Assembly: GCA_009786045.1 (NCBI GenBank) | Contig: WQTY01000195.1 | Coordinates: forward strand, 1 to 5,157 | Length of the DNA stretch: 5,157 bases | Source: Pseudomonadota bacterium | Lineage (GTDB): Bacteria; Myxococcota_A; Bradymonadia; UBA4248 | Reading direction: 5' to 3' | In this document: in pieces, positions 1-4,399 of the stretch | How the letters are laid out: every line of letters starts with the position of its first letter | Numbering within the stretch: the first letter of the stretch is position 1 | Made by a program: the position numbers and the translations under genes | Notes under the pieces: model-generated | What the model was told of the DNA's origin: nothing | The model's input: only the letters and a program-made list of their open reading frames with translations | Database searches by the model: none

Positions 1-8
1 CCCCCTCT

Positions 9-33
9 GCGGGGCCTCAATCGCCGGCCCCGC
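9..33. repeat. GC-rich hairpin at the window edge
   Basis: GCGGGGCC (9-16) and GGCCCCGC (26-33) form a perfect 8-bp stem around a 9-base loop. No T-run follows, so it is not a classical intrinsic terminator. It may end the transcript of a gene lying to the left of the window, or be another small palindromic repeat like those further on. Its role is not known. Confidence 0.45.
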
Positions 34-50
34 AACGCCCCGCTTTAAAC

Positions 51-73
51 GGGCGACCGAAGGTCGCCCCTAC
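51..73 (+). repeat. GGGC-stem palindromic repeat, copy 1
   Basis: GGGCGACC (51-58), a GAA loop and GGTCGCCC (62-69) make a perfect 8-bp stem, followed by CTAC to give the family tail GCCCCTAC. The same plan recurs at 3378-3403, 3419-3443 (opposite orientation) and 5105-5130 with different but still complementary arms. It sits between the window edge and the first gene and appears to be a dispersed intergenic repeat. No T-run follows. Confidence 0.75.
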
Positions 74-176
74 AAACGTGCCATGTGCCCACGCCCCAAC
101 TTTCACTTCACACCTGCCTAATTGCGTGATAGATTATACTTCAGGGTAAGGCCTTTTCGTCGCAGAGGGAATAGAC

Positions 177-1139
177 ATGCCTGTTTGTCCAAAGTGTTCT
201 CAAAAGTCGACGCAAATGGGCGCATTTTGCGCTTGTGGCCAAGCTTATTTTGTCCAGGAAGACCACGGCGATGACCCGCTTGGTTTGCTCGGAAAGCAGA
301 TCGCCAAAAAGATCGTTCCGATCCGCATCTTCCGGGTGGGCAAATTTATCGTTGAATATGAGGCCATTCAGGCGGCGGTCGACCGCAGGGTTAGTTTTCT
401 GGCGTTAAAAACAGACTTCACACATAACAATGCCATCCGGCAGCGTTTTTCCTCTCTGGCCAATACGCTGTCAACCATTCGCCAGCAAAACCTGCCAACG
501 ATTTATGAGATTTTCGAGCTGCCGGCCGAAAACGTCATCGGTTTCACCTGCGACGTGTGGAGAGGCCAGTCGCTGGCCGAGTATCTTACAGCCAAACCCG
601 TCGACGATGTCGCTCTGGTGTATATCATCCACCAGATTCTCCAGGCCATGGCGAGTGTTCCCCGATACGGTCTCAGCATTCCGCATATCGGCTATGAGCA
701 TGTTCGTGTCATGCGTTCGGGCACGATTCCGGCTTTCGTCAAACTTTACGGTATCATCGAATCGATTCTTACCTACGACGAAAAGAAAGAGACGGCTGCC
801 GACGATGTCTTTTATGTTGGCCAGCTGGCGCTGTCACTCCTTACTGGTAAGCCTGCCCCGGTTGAGCAGCCCGAGCTCTCGCTCGAACGCCAGCACCTGG
901 CACCTATTGTCCAGATTTTCCTTCGTGCTGTGGCACCTCCAGAGCATCGCTACCCCCACGTCGGCGAGCTCCTGGAGAGCTTCGAAACGCTTTTGGATCT
1001 TAGCCCCAAAGCCGTGCTTTCATCCAGCATGCCCTCCAAGACGCTGCCAAAGATTCCCCCGCCAAGGCGGCGGGCTCAGACGCCCGTTTCATTAGAGCAG
1101 ATTGCCTGGATGCATCGCCCTCCCCGGGTCGATGAATAG
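177..1139 (+). CDS. Zinc-ribbon protein with a degenerate protein-kinase domain (probable pseudokinase)
   Basis: 320 residues, apparently cytosolic, with no signal peptide or membrane segment seen. The start ATG at 177 has a purine-rich AGAGGGA (164-170) six bases upstream. Residues 4-20 form a short zinc-ribbon-like motif, C4-P-K-C7 then C18-A-C20-G. Residues about 58-275 follow the order of a Ser/Thr kinase fold: a VAIK-like FLALK with K78, a helix-C-like stretch (88-104), a hinge-like GQSLAEYL (130-137), and a C-lobe DDVFYVGQLALSLLTGKP (209-226) that matches the usual DvysLGvvLyeLltGkp helix, then HRYPHVGELLESFE (257-270). The catalytic parts are missing: there is no glycine-rich loop, the HRDLKPEN position reads IPHIGYEH (168-175), and DFG is reduced to YG (191-192). 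Hence a non-catalytic kinase fold is inferred, perhaps a scaffold or ligand sensor. The proline/arginine-rich tail (286-320) looks disordered. The stop shares one base with the next gene, a SprT-like protease, so the two are probably translated together and may act together. The kinase-fold call is moderately sure; the biological role is unknown. Confidence 0.75.
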   Translation: MPVCPKCSQKSTQMGAFCACGQAYFVQEDHGDDPLGLLGKQIAKKIVPIRIFRVGKFIVEYEAIQAAVDRRVSFLALKTDFTHNNAIRQRFSSLANTLSTIRQQNLPTIYEIFELPAENVIGFTCDVWRGQSLAEYLTAKPVDDVALVYIIHQILQAMASVPRYGLSIPHIGYEHVRVMRSGTIPAFVKLYGIIESILTYDEKKETAADDVFYVGQLALSLLTGKPAPVEQPELSLERQHLAPIVQIFLRAVAPPEHRYPHVGELLESFETLLDLSPKAVLSSSMPSKTLPKIPPPRRRAQTPVSLEQIAWMHRPPRVDE

Positions 1140-2089
1140 TGCCTGCGGTTTCTGCCATGCCAGCTTCTGCCAGCCGGCACCTGCAAACCTATGTCAGGGT
1201 CTGGCACGACATCAATCGCGCACTGTGGATGGCAGCCCTTGAGGGTATCCCCCCCAGGCCACTGATCTATGCCGAGCTCAAACGTCGCGTTGATCACACC
1301 CGCGTGCTCGAAAAATCGGGCCGCATCCGTTTCCCCTCGCGCCACTCTCCTTCTCTGGCCATCTATCGGGTCTGCAACTGGCTGGCAGCCGACGAAGCCA
1401 ACTTTGCCGAACTCATCCAGGCGTTCAGCAATATATTGTGCGCCATCCGGGCAGTTGACCTTGATCCGCACGGCATCGGCATTCAATTTTCGATGGGCTC
1501 AAAACGCTGGATCGTCCTGGGCTGCCCTGCGCGGTTTGTGCGTGCGATCGATTTTAATTTTTACTACCTGCGTGCGGATGAACGTATCTGGAAAGCCGTC
1601 CTGCGCGCCATTGTCAAAAAACATGCCCCTTCCCGGGTTATGGCCGAACGCTATGTATACACCAGTCAGGCACAAAGTGTCCTGGCGATATATGCACAGA
1701 TTTCTCCGCTTCGGGTGTACGATGTCTACGACCTCTCGGCACTCTTCGATGACATCAACGCCACCTATTTTGCAGGCAGGGTTCGAAAACCCCTCCTGGC
1801 ATGGCACCCGCGCGCAAACTACCGAACGCTTGGCACCTACAACTTTACCTGGGATATCCTCTGCGTTTCGCGCATCTTTAATGATCACCGCGTTCCCGAT
1901 GTCGCCCTGCGCTTCATCCTCTACCACGAAATGCTCCACATCGTGCATGGCGCCCGCCGCGTCGACGGCCGCCTCATCGCACACACACCCGCCTTCCGAC
2001 GCGATGAGCGGCAATTCGCCGAATATGACGAAGCCATGAAGGTCATCAGCTCGCTCAGACAGCTCGTCGGAGATACCGACACACCCTAG
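1139..2089 (+). CDS. SprT-like zinc metalloprotease-domain protein
   Basis: 316 residues. The GTG start at 1139 uses the last base of the upstream TAG (TAGTG) and has no clear Shine-Dalgarno sequence, which fits translational coupling; an in-frame ATG at 1157 (residue 7) is the alternative. Residues about 198-300 form a SprT-like domain: LFDDINATYF (202-211), a strand region with AWHP (221-224) and LGTY (231-234), ISR-like VSRIF (243-247), then the zinc motif HEMLH (263-267, with catalytic Glu264) and the likely third ligand His282 in HTPAF. SprT/Spartan-type domains are zinc peptidases; the best-known member degrades DNA-protein crosslinks. No C-terminal zinc ribbon, as found in some SprT proteins, is seen. 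Residues 1-195 are not recognised; they are mostly helical in appearance with an internal RIWKAVLRAIVKKHAPSRVM segment (149-168) that may be the start of the SprT fold. No signal peptide is seen, so a cytosolic location is likely. The substrate is unknown. The tight link to the pseudokinase suggests a shared function. Confidence 0.85.
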   Translation: MPAVSAMPASASRHLQTYVRVWHDINRALWMAALEGIPPRPLIYAELKRRVDHTRVLEKSGRIRFPSRHSPSLAIYRVCNWLAADEANFAELIQAFSNILCAIRAVDLDPHGIGIQFSMGSKRWIVLGCPARFVRAIDFNFYYLRADERIWKAVLRAIVKKHAPSRVMAERYVYTSQAQSVLAIYAQISPLRVYDVYDLSALFDDINATYFAGRVRKPLLAWHPRANYRTLGTYNFTWDILCVSRIFNDHRVPDVALRFILYHEMLHIVHGARRVDGRLIAHTPAFRRDERQFAEYDEAMKVISSLRQLVGDTDTP

Positions 2090-2109
2090 AGTATTTTCAA
2101 TTTTTTTAC

Positions 2110-2132
2110 GTGGGGGAGCATTGCTCCCCCAC
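2110..2132. repeat. Perfect 23-base palindrome after the SprT-like gene
   Basis: GTGGGGGAGCA (2110-2120) and TGCTCCCCCAC (2122-2132) are exact reverse complements around one central T, so the real hairpin has about 9 bp with a five-base loop. It starts 20 bases after the SprT-like stop. A seven-T run (2101-2107) lies before the hairpin, not after it, so this is not a standard intrinsic terminator on the + strand, though it could slow or protect the transcript end. Confidence 0.6.
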
Positions 2133-2139
2133 ACCCCCT

Positions 2140-2156
2140 GCGATACTTCGTATCGC
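2140..2156. repeat. Second palindrome, GCGATAC/GTATCGC
   Basis: GCGATAC (2140-2146), a TTC loop and GTATCGC (2150-2156) form a perfect 7-bp stem, seven bases after the preceding palindrome. The downstream 11-mer ATCGCTTGTGG (2152-2162) recurs at 2180-2190. The stretch 2090-2383 (294 bases) otherwise shows no credible gene. A 7-bp inverted repeat, GAATCGC (2294-2300) and GCGATTC (2310-2316), lies upstream of yhbY. No convincing promoter was found for yhbY. Confidence 0.5.
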
Positions 2157-2383
2157 TTGTGGGTGAAGTGGCAAAGTGCATCGCTTGTGGCTATAAGCAT
2201 TGCAAACACAGGATAGCACTCTGCACGTCCTTACAGCTCCGAGCACAGTACTTAAGCTGAAAACGCTCTATTGGCCCCTTGTATTGAGGGAACGAATCGC
2301 ATAGATTCCGCGATTCTGTGCGCCATGCCCGGCGATACGCTCACCTGCGGCCTCTCTTGCCGCCAAGATTCAAGGATCCCCCC

Positions 2384-2713
2384 ATGCAAAGAGGCCTTAT
2401 TCAAGCCCTCAGCCCGGCACTGACCGGCGCCCAGCGGCGCAAGCTCCGCGCCCTGGCACACCACCTCAACCCCATCGTCATCGTCGGGCACAACGGCATC
2501 TCCGACAACCTCATCCAGAACCTCATCACGGCGCTCTTCGATCACGAACTCGTCAAAGTGAAAATTATCAAAACCTGCGAAGAGAGCATCGAAGACATCG
2601 CACGCGGTCTGGCCGAGGCAACGCAAAGTGCCTGTGTCCAAAAAGTTGGACGCATCCTCGTGTTCTATAAGAAAAATCCCGACGAACCCAAAATCCAGAT
2701 CCTCCCCAACTGA
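2384..2713 (+). CDS. yhbY: YhbY-type CRS1/YhbY (CRM) domain RNA-binding protein
   Basis: 109 residues, close to the roughly 97-100 residues usual for bacterial YhbY. The protein is a single CRM domain: LTGAQRRKLRALAHHLNPIV (13-32), the hallmark GxxG loop as GHNG (35-38) followed by ISDN, an LVKVKI strand (56-61), an IARGLAEATQS helix (72-82) and the final strand GRILVFYKK (89-97). CRM domains bind structured RNA; the E. coli family member associates with pre-50S ribosomal particles and is thought to help large-subunit assembly. The ATG at 2384 is chosen because AAGGA (2372-2376) lies seven bases upstream. The reading frame stays open to a GTG at 2318, which would add 22 residues, but that extension is not typical of the family and has no ribosome binding site. 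A YciO-type gene starts 20 bases after the stop, so the two are likely co-transcribed. Confidence 0.92.
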   Translation: MQRGLIQALSPALTGAQRRKLRALAHHLNPIVIVGHNGISDNLIQNLITALFDHELVKVKIIKTCEESIEDIARGLAEATQSACVQKVGRILVFYKKNPDEPKIQILPN

Positions 2714-2733
2714 TACCAGAGGCCAGAATCGCC

Positions 2734-3363
2734 ATGCTGCATCTCCACATCGACGCCGAATGGCCTAATCTGAAACGGCTCAAGCGCGTCGCCGACATCA
2801 TCCGCGAAGGCGGACTCGTCGTTTATCCCACCGATACCATCTACGGCCTCGGATGCGACATTACCCACAAAAAGTCTGTCGAACGCGTCTATCAGATGAA
2901 AGGCAAGGATCGCAAACACCCGCTGGCCTTTATCTGCCCGGATCTCAAGAACATCGCCAAGTACGCCGTCGTTTCCAATGCGGCCTACCGGCTCATGAAA
3001 CGCATCCTGCCCGGCCCCTACACCATCATTTTGCCTGCCTCGCGGGAAGTCCCTCGCCTGATGCTCAGCAAATCTGCGACCGTGGGCATCCGCATCCCGG
3101 AGCACCCCGTCACCCAGGCACTCGTCGAACAACTCGACAATCCCCTCATCACGACCTCCGTCCCTTCGGCCGGACAAGTCCAATTCGATGACCCTGGCGA
3201 AATCGCACGGCGCCTCCCCTTCCTCGATGTCGTTATCGACTGCGGGCTCATCGCCCCCCAACCCTCGACCGTCATCGACCTGACCGAAGACGTACCGCGC
3301 CTGGTACGCCAAGGCAAAGGCAGCATCGACACCATCCCCGATATCGTATTGGTTGGCGAGTAG
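2734..3363 (+). CDS. yciO: YciO-type Sua5/YciO/YrdC family protein (threonylcarbamoyl-AMP synthase-like)
   Basis: 209 residues, the length of E. coli YciO (about 206) and shorter than two-domain Sua5. Family motifs run in order: GGLVVYPTDTIYGLGC (26-41), MKGKDRKHPLAFIC (55-68), LPGPYTIIL (92-100), EVPRLML (105-111), VGIRIP (117-122), ITTSVPSAG (139-147) and PSTVIDL (177-183), ending with VRQGKG (191-196). Family members bind ATP and threonine/bicarbonate and make threonylcarbamoyl-AMP, the precursor of t6A37 in ANN-decoding tRNAs. The pattern AYRLMKRILPGPYT plus EVPRLML is closer to YciO than to YrdC/YwlC. The nucleotide-binding KGRPxxxP stretch of YrdC/YwlC reads KGKDRKHP here, so the KxR arginine is Lys58. 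Full t6A-synthase activity is therefore not certain; YciO proteins are reported as much weaker than YrdC. AGAGG (2718-2722) lies 11 bases before the ATG. It follows yhbY by 20 bases, so the pair forms a small translation-related operon. Confidence 0.9.
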   Translation: MLHLHIDAEWPNLKRLKRVADIIREGGLVVYPTDTIYGLGCDITHKKSVERVYQMKGKDRKHPLAFICPDLKNIAKYAVVSNAAYRLMKRILPGPYTIILPASREVPRLMLSKSATVGIRIPEHPVTQALVEQLDNPLITTSVPSAGQVQFDDPGEIARRLPFLDVVIDCGLIAPQPSTVIDLTEDVPRLVRQGKGSIDTIPDIVLVGE

Positions 3364-3377
3364 TTTCTGGCAGAGAT

Positions 3378-3403
3378 GGGCAGGCACAGGGGCCTGCCCC
3401 TAC
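3378..3403 (+). repeat. GGGC-stem palindromic repeat, copy 2
   Basis: GGGCAGGC (3378-3385), a six-base loop and GCCTGCCC (3392-3399) form an 8-bp stem followed by CTAC. It begins 14 bases after the YciO-type stop and faces copy 3 across a 15-base gap, the two GCCCCTAC / GTAGGGGC tails pointing at each other. It may shape the 3' end of the yhbY-yciO transcript, but lacks a T-run. Confidence 0.75.
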
Positions 3404-3418
3404 GCACGGCATCGCAAT

Positions 3419-3443
3419 GTAGGGGCAACCCTCGCGGTTGCCC
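3419..3443 (-). repeat. GGGC-stem palindromic repeat, copy 3 (inverted)
   Basis: Reading + strand, GTAGGGGC (3419-3426) leads into a stem GGGCAACC (3423-3430) and GGTTGCCC (3436-3443) with the loop CTCGC. On the - strand it reads as the same family: stem then GCCCCTAC. With copy 2 it makes an inverted doublet, the arrangement seen in REPIN-type elements. No transposase gene lies in the window. Confidence 0.75.
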
Positions 3444-3501
3444 TTGTTTGTAGCCACATGTCATGCATTGCAGGCCAAAATTAAGCGAAGGGAAGTGTTG
3501 C

Positions 3502-3656
3502 TACTGGGAGTGCGGGCATCTTGCCCGCTTTGGAAGTCACGAGAGTGCTGCAACGCCCGGTAAATGCTGGACGATAAAAACGCCGCAGAAGCGATCTGTA
3601 AGTTGCAGATAAAGTAGTGAGCACGAGTAGCGGGCAGGATGCCCGCACTCCCAGTA
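3502..3656. mobile_element. 155-base MITE/REPIN-like element with 28-base inverted ends
   Basis: Positions 3502-3529 and 3629-3656 are reverse complements at 27 of 28 positions. Each arm contains its own small hairpin: GCGGGCA-TCT-TGCCCGC (3512 region, stem ending 3528) and GCGGGCA-GGA-TGCCCGC (from 3630). The single differing base lies in the three-base loop, so both stems stay intact. The 99-base core holds a further inverted pair, CTGCAAC (3548-3554) and GTTGCAG (3602-3608), and no gene. No clear target-site duplication was seen next to the ends. The structure suggests either a non-autonomous mobile element or two opposed copies of a dispersed palindromic repeat. Confidence 0.65.
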
Positions 3657-3692
3657 AATATCAACTTCAGATGGTTTTGAGCGCCCGCAGAG

Positions 3693-3735
3693 AATGTCCC
3701 ACCGCTAGTCCAGGGACTGAGGGTGGGACATTTTT
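3693..3735 (+). repeat. AATGTCCCACC hairpin element, copy 1 (terminator-like)
   Basis: AATGTCCCACC (3693-3703) and GGTGGGACATT (3722-3732) form a perfect 11-bp outer stem. The inside holds a shorter one, AGTC-CAGG-GACT (3707-3718). The 3' arm runs into TTTTT (3731-3735), so on the + strand it has the shape of an intrinsic terminator, although no gene close upstream needs one. A related copy lies at 4085-4141. Confidence 0.55.
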
Positions 3736-3736
3736 C

Positions 3737-3828
3737 ACAGTCGATATTTGTGTATAATTCATAGGCATTACCTCGTATTACTGGTTGTCGCCAGCGTAGG
3801 AAGAGGTTAGCTGATGTTTGCGACATGC
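3737..3828. other. Intergenic stretch with an isolated -10-like TATAAT
   Basis: This is part of the roughly 780-base gene-free region 3364-4140. A perfect TATAAT hexamer is at 3753-3758, but no good -35 lies at the right distance: TTCACA (3734-3739) is only 13 bases away, and TTTTTC at 16 bases is a poor match. No credible coding sequence follows. Reading frames across this region come from repeats and are not reported as genes. Confidence 0.35.
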
Positions 3829-3847
3829 TGCATTCCGTAGGAATGCA
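3829..3847 (+). repeat. GCATTCC/GGAATGC hairpin, copy 1
   Basis: GCATTCC (3830-3836), loop GTA and GGAATGC (3840-3846) form a 7-bp stem, extended to 8 by the flanking T/A. It is followed on the right by TCGGTAGAA (3852-3860), a flank that also accompanies copy 4 on the opposite strand. It is the first of four such hairpins within about 175 bases. Confidence 0.7.
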
Positions 3848-3883
3848 ACTGTCGGTAGAACGAGGATGCTCCACCAATCCTAG

Positions 3884-3902
3884 CGCATTCTGTAGGAATG
3901 CG
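3884..3902 (+). repeat. GCATTCC/GGAATGC hairpin, copy 2
   Basis: CGCATTCT (3884-3891), loop GTA and GGAATGCG (3895-3902) pair over 8 bp with one T-G wobble. The loop is the same GTA as in copy 1, so copies 1 and 2 share orientation. Its right flank, GGAATGCGTCC, resembles that of copy 3 read from the other strand. Confidence 0.68.
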
Positions 3903-3934
3903 TCCATATGCAGGAGAGCACCATGACAAAGGAT

Positions 3935-3952
3935 GCATTCCTAATGGAATGC
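3935..3952 (-). repeat. GCATTCC/GGAATGC hairpin, copy 3 (inverted)
   Basis: GCATTCC (3935-3941), loop TAAT and GGAATGC (3946-3952) form a perfect 7-bp stem. Read on the - strand the loop is ATTA, matching the GTA-type loop of copies 1 and 2 with one extra base, so this copy is inverted relative to them. Confidence 0.68.
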
Positions 3953-3985
3953 GGGGAATGGGATACCAGTTTTCTACCGAGCGAT

Positions 3986-4003
3986 GCATTCCTAACGGAA
4001 TGC
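3986..4003 (-). repeat. GCATTCC/GGAATGC hairpin, copy 4 (inverted)
   Basis: GCATTCC (3986-3992), loop TAAC and GGAATGC (3997-4003) form a perfect 7-bp stem. On the - strand the loop is GTTA and the downstream flank contains TCGGTAGAA, at the same spacing as next to copy 1. Copy 4 is thus an inverted relative of copy 1. Confidence 0.7.
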
Positions 4004-4082
4004 GCACGCCTCCCACCCTTCTGAGAATTTTCACAAAATTCCCTGCAAATATCAGCATTTGGCGCATTTTGTCTGTCTGTAG

Positions 4083-4141
4083 AAAATGTCCCACCCTCAG
4101 TCCAGGGAGGGGTGGCGCGAAGCGCCAGGGTGGTGTCATTC
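4083..4141. repeat. AATGTCCCACC hairpin element, copy 2 (diverged)
   Basis: Positions 4083-4103 are an exact reverse complement of 3714-3734 (21 bases), and the same stretch also matches copy 1 directly in AATGTCCCACC and AGTCCAGGGA. The outer arms, AATGTCCCACCCT (4085-4097) and AGGGTGGTGTCATT (4128-4141), pair imperfectly. An inner hairpin TGGCGC-GAA-GCGCCA spans 4113-4127. Together with copy 1 it brackets the four GCATTCC hairpins. Confidence 0.6.
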
Positions 4142-4146
4142 CTCGC

Positions 4147-4202
4147 TGACAATTTTTGTCATCTCAGGTGACAGAAATTGTCCACTGACAAATTAGGTCA
4201 CC
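4147..4202. promoter_or_regulatory. Three TGACA/TGTCA dyads, putative enhancer-binding sites for pilin
   Basis: Three 15-base dyads of the form TGACA-N-TGTCA occur at 4147-4161 (TGACAATTTTTGTCA, perfect arms), 4169-4183 (TGACAGAAATTGTCC) and 4186-4200 (TGACAAATTAGGTCA). The last two together also fold as one hairpin, GGTGAC (4167-4172) with GTCACC (4197-4202). Their centres lie roughly 120-165 bases before the start predicted from the sigma-54-like promoter, the usual distance for NtrC-class activators. PilR of Pseudomonas is known to bind TGTC-containing sites upstream of pilin. Assignment to PilR is an inference. Confidence 0.45.
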
Positions 4203-4288
4203 CACCCGATGCAGCACGAAAAAAACCTAGCATGCGCCAAACCTGCGCAGGGCCTGCGTTTTATGACGGAAAGAATTTTTAAAACACC

Positions 4289-4305
4289 TTGGCACGACTT
4301 ATTCA
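4289..4305 (+). promoter_or_regulatory. Sigma-54-like promoter of the pilin gene
   Basis: TTGGCACGACTTATTCA has a full match to the sigma-54 -24 element YTGGCACGR (4289-4297). The -12 element, expected as TTGCW at 4301-4305, reads ATTCA: the C is kept but the G of the GC pair is T, so it is imperfect. Predicted transcription would start near 4316, giving a leader of about 84 bases. Pilin genes of several proteobacteria are sigma-54 dependent. Confidence 0.5.
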
Positions 4306-4351
4306 ATATACCCTGACATCGGCGAGAGGTTACTGGCCGACACATTCACCG

Positions 4352-4376
4352 GGGCAAAATGTCCCGATTTTCGCCC
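4352..4376 (+). other. Hairpin in the pilin mRNA leader
   Basis: GGGCAAAAT (4352-4360) pairs with ATTTT (4367-4371) and GCCC (4373-4376), a 9-bp stem with one bulged C (4372) and a six-base loop. It ends 11 bases before the AGGAG of the pilin gene. It may influence translation or stability of the pilin mRNA; this is not shown. Confidence 0.4.
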
Positions 4377-4399
4377 ACAAACCGGGCAGGAGTATCAGA

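Noticed and set aside
107..140. TTCACA and TATACT upstream of the first gene as a sigma-70 promoter
   Set aside because: Each hexamer is a 5 of 6 match, but the 22-base spacer is too long and no extended -10 is present. The real promoter may lie outside the window.
1132..1242. Short frame starting ATGAATAGTGCC with CGFC and SFC residues at the gene junction
   Set aside because: It suggests a small zinc-binding peptide, but is only about 36 codons, overlaps both genes and has no Shine-Dalgarno sequence.
1499..2209. 236-codon open frame on the - strand opposite the SprT-like gene
   Set aside because: It is antisense to a gene with a recognised HEMLH domain and shows no family motif of its own.
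2279..2307. TTGTAT-N17-TAGATT upstream of yhbY as a promoter
   Set aside because: Spacing is right but the hexamers match consensus at only 3 and 4 of 6 positions, which is expected by chance in this much sequence.
2665..3387. 240-codon open frame on the - strand opposite the YciO-type gene
   Set aside because: The + strand gene is a clear family member; the antisense frame is rich in Asp/Gly/Arg as expected of a mirror frame.
3829..4003. CRISPR array
   Set aside because: The four repeats are short hairpins of mixed orientation, with spacers of different lengths; a CRISPR has uniform direct repeats.
3461..4152. Overlapping open frames of 83-148 codons on both strands in the repeat region
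   Set aside because: They translate the palindromic repeats, giving recurring IPLGMH/IPTEC/GILPA-type peptides, overlap each other and lack ribosome binding sites. They are artefacts of the repeats.
4241..4262. CGCAG-GGC-CTGCG followed by TTTT as an intrinsic terminator before the pilin promoter
   Set aside because: The stem is only 5 bp and no gene lies directly upstream to be terminated.
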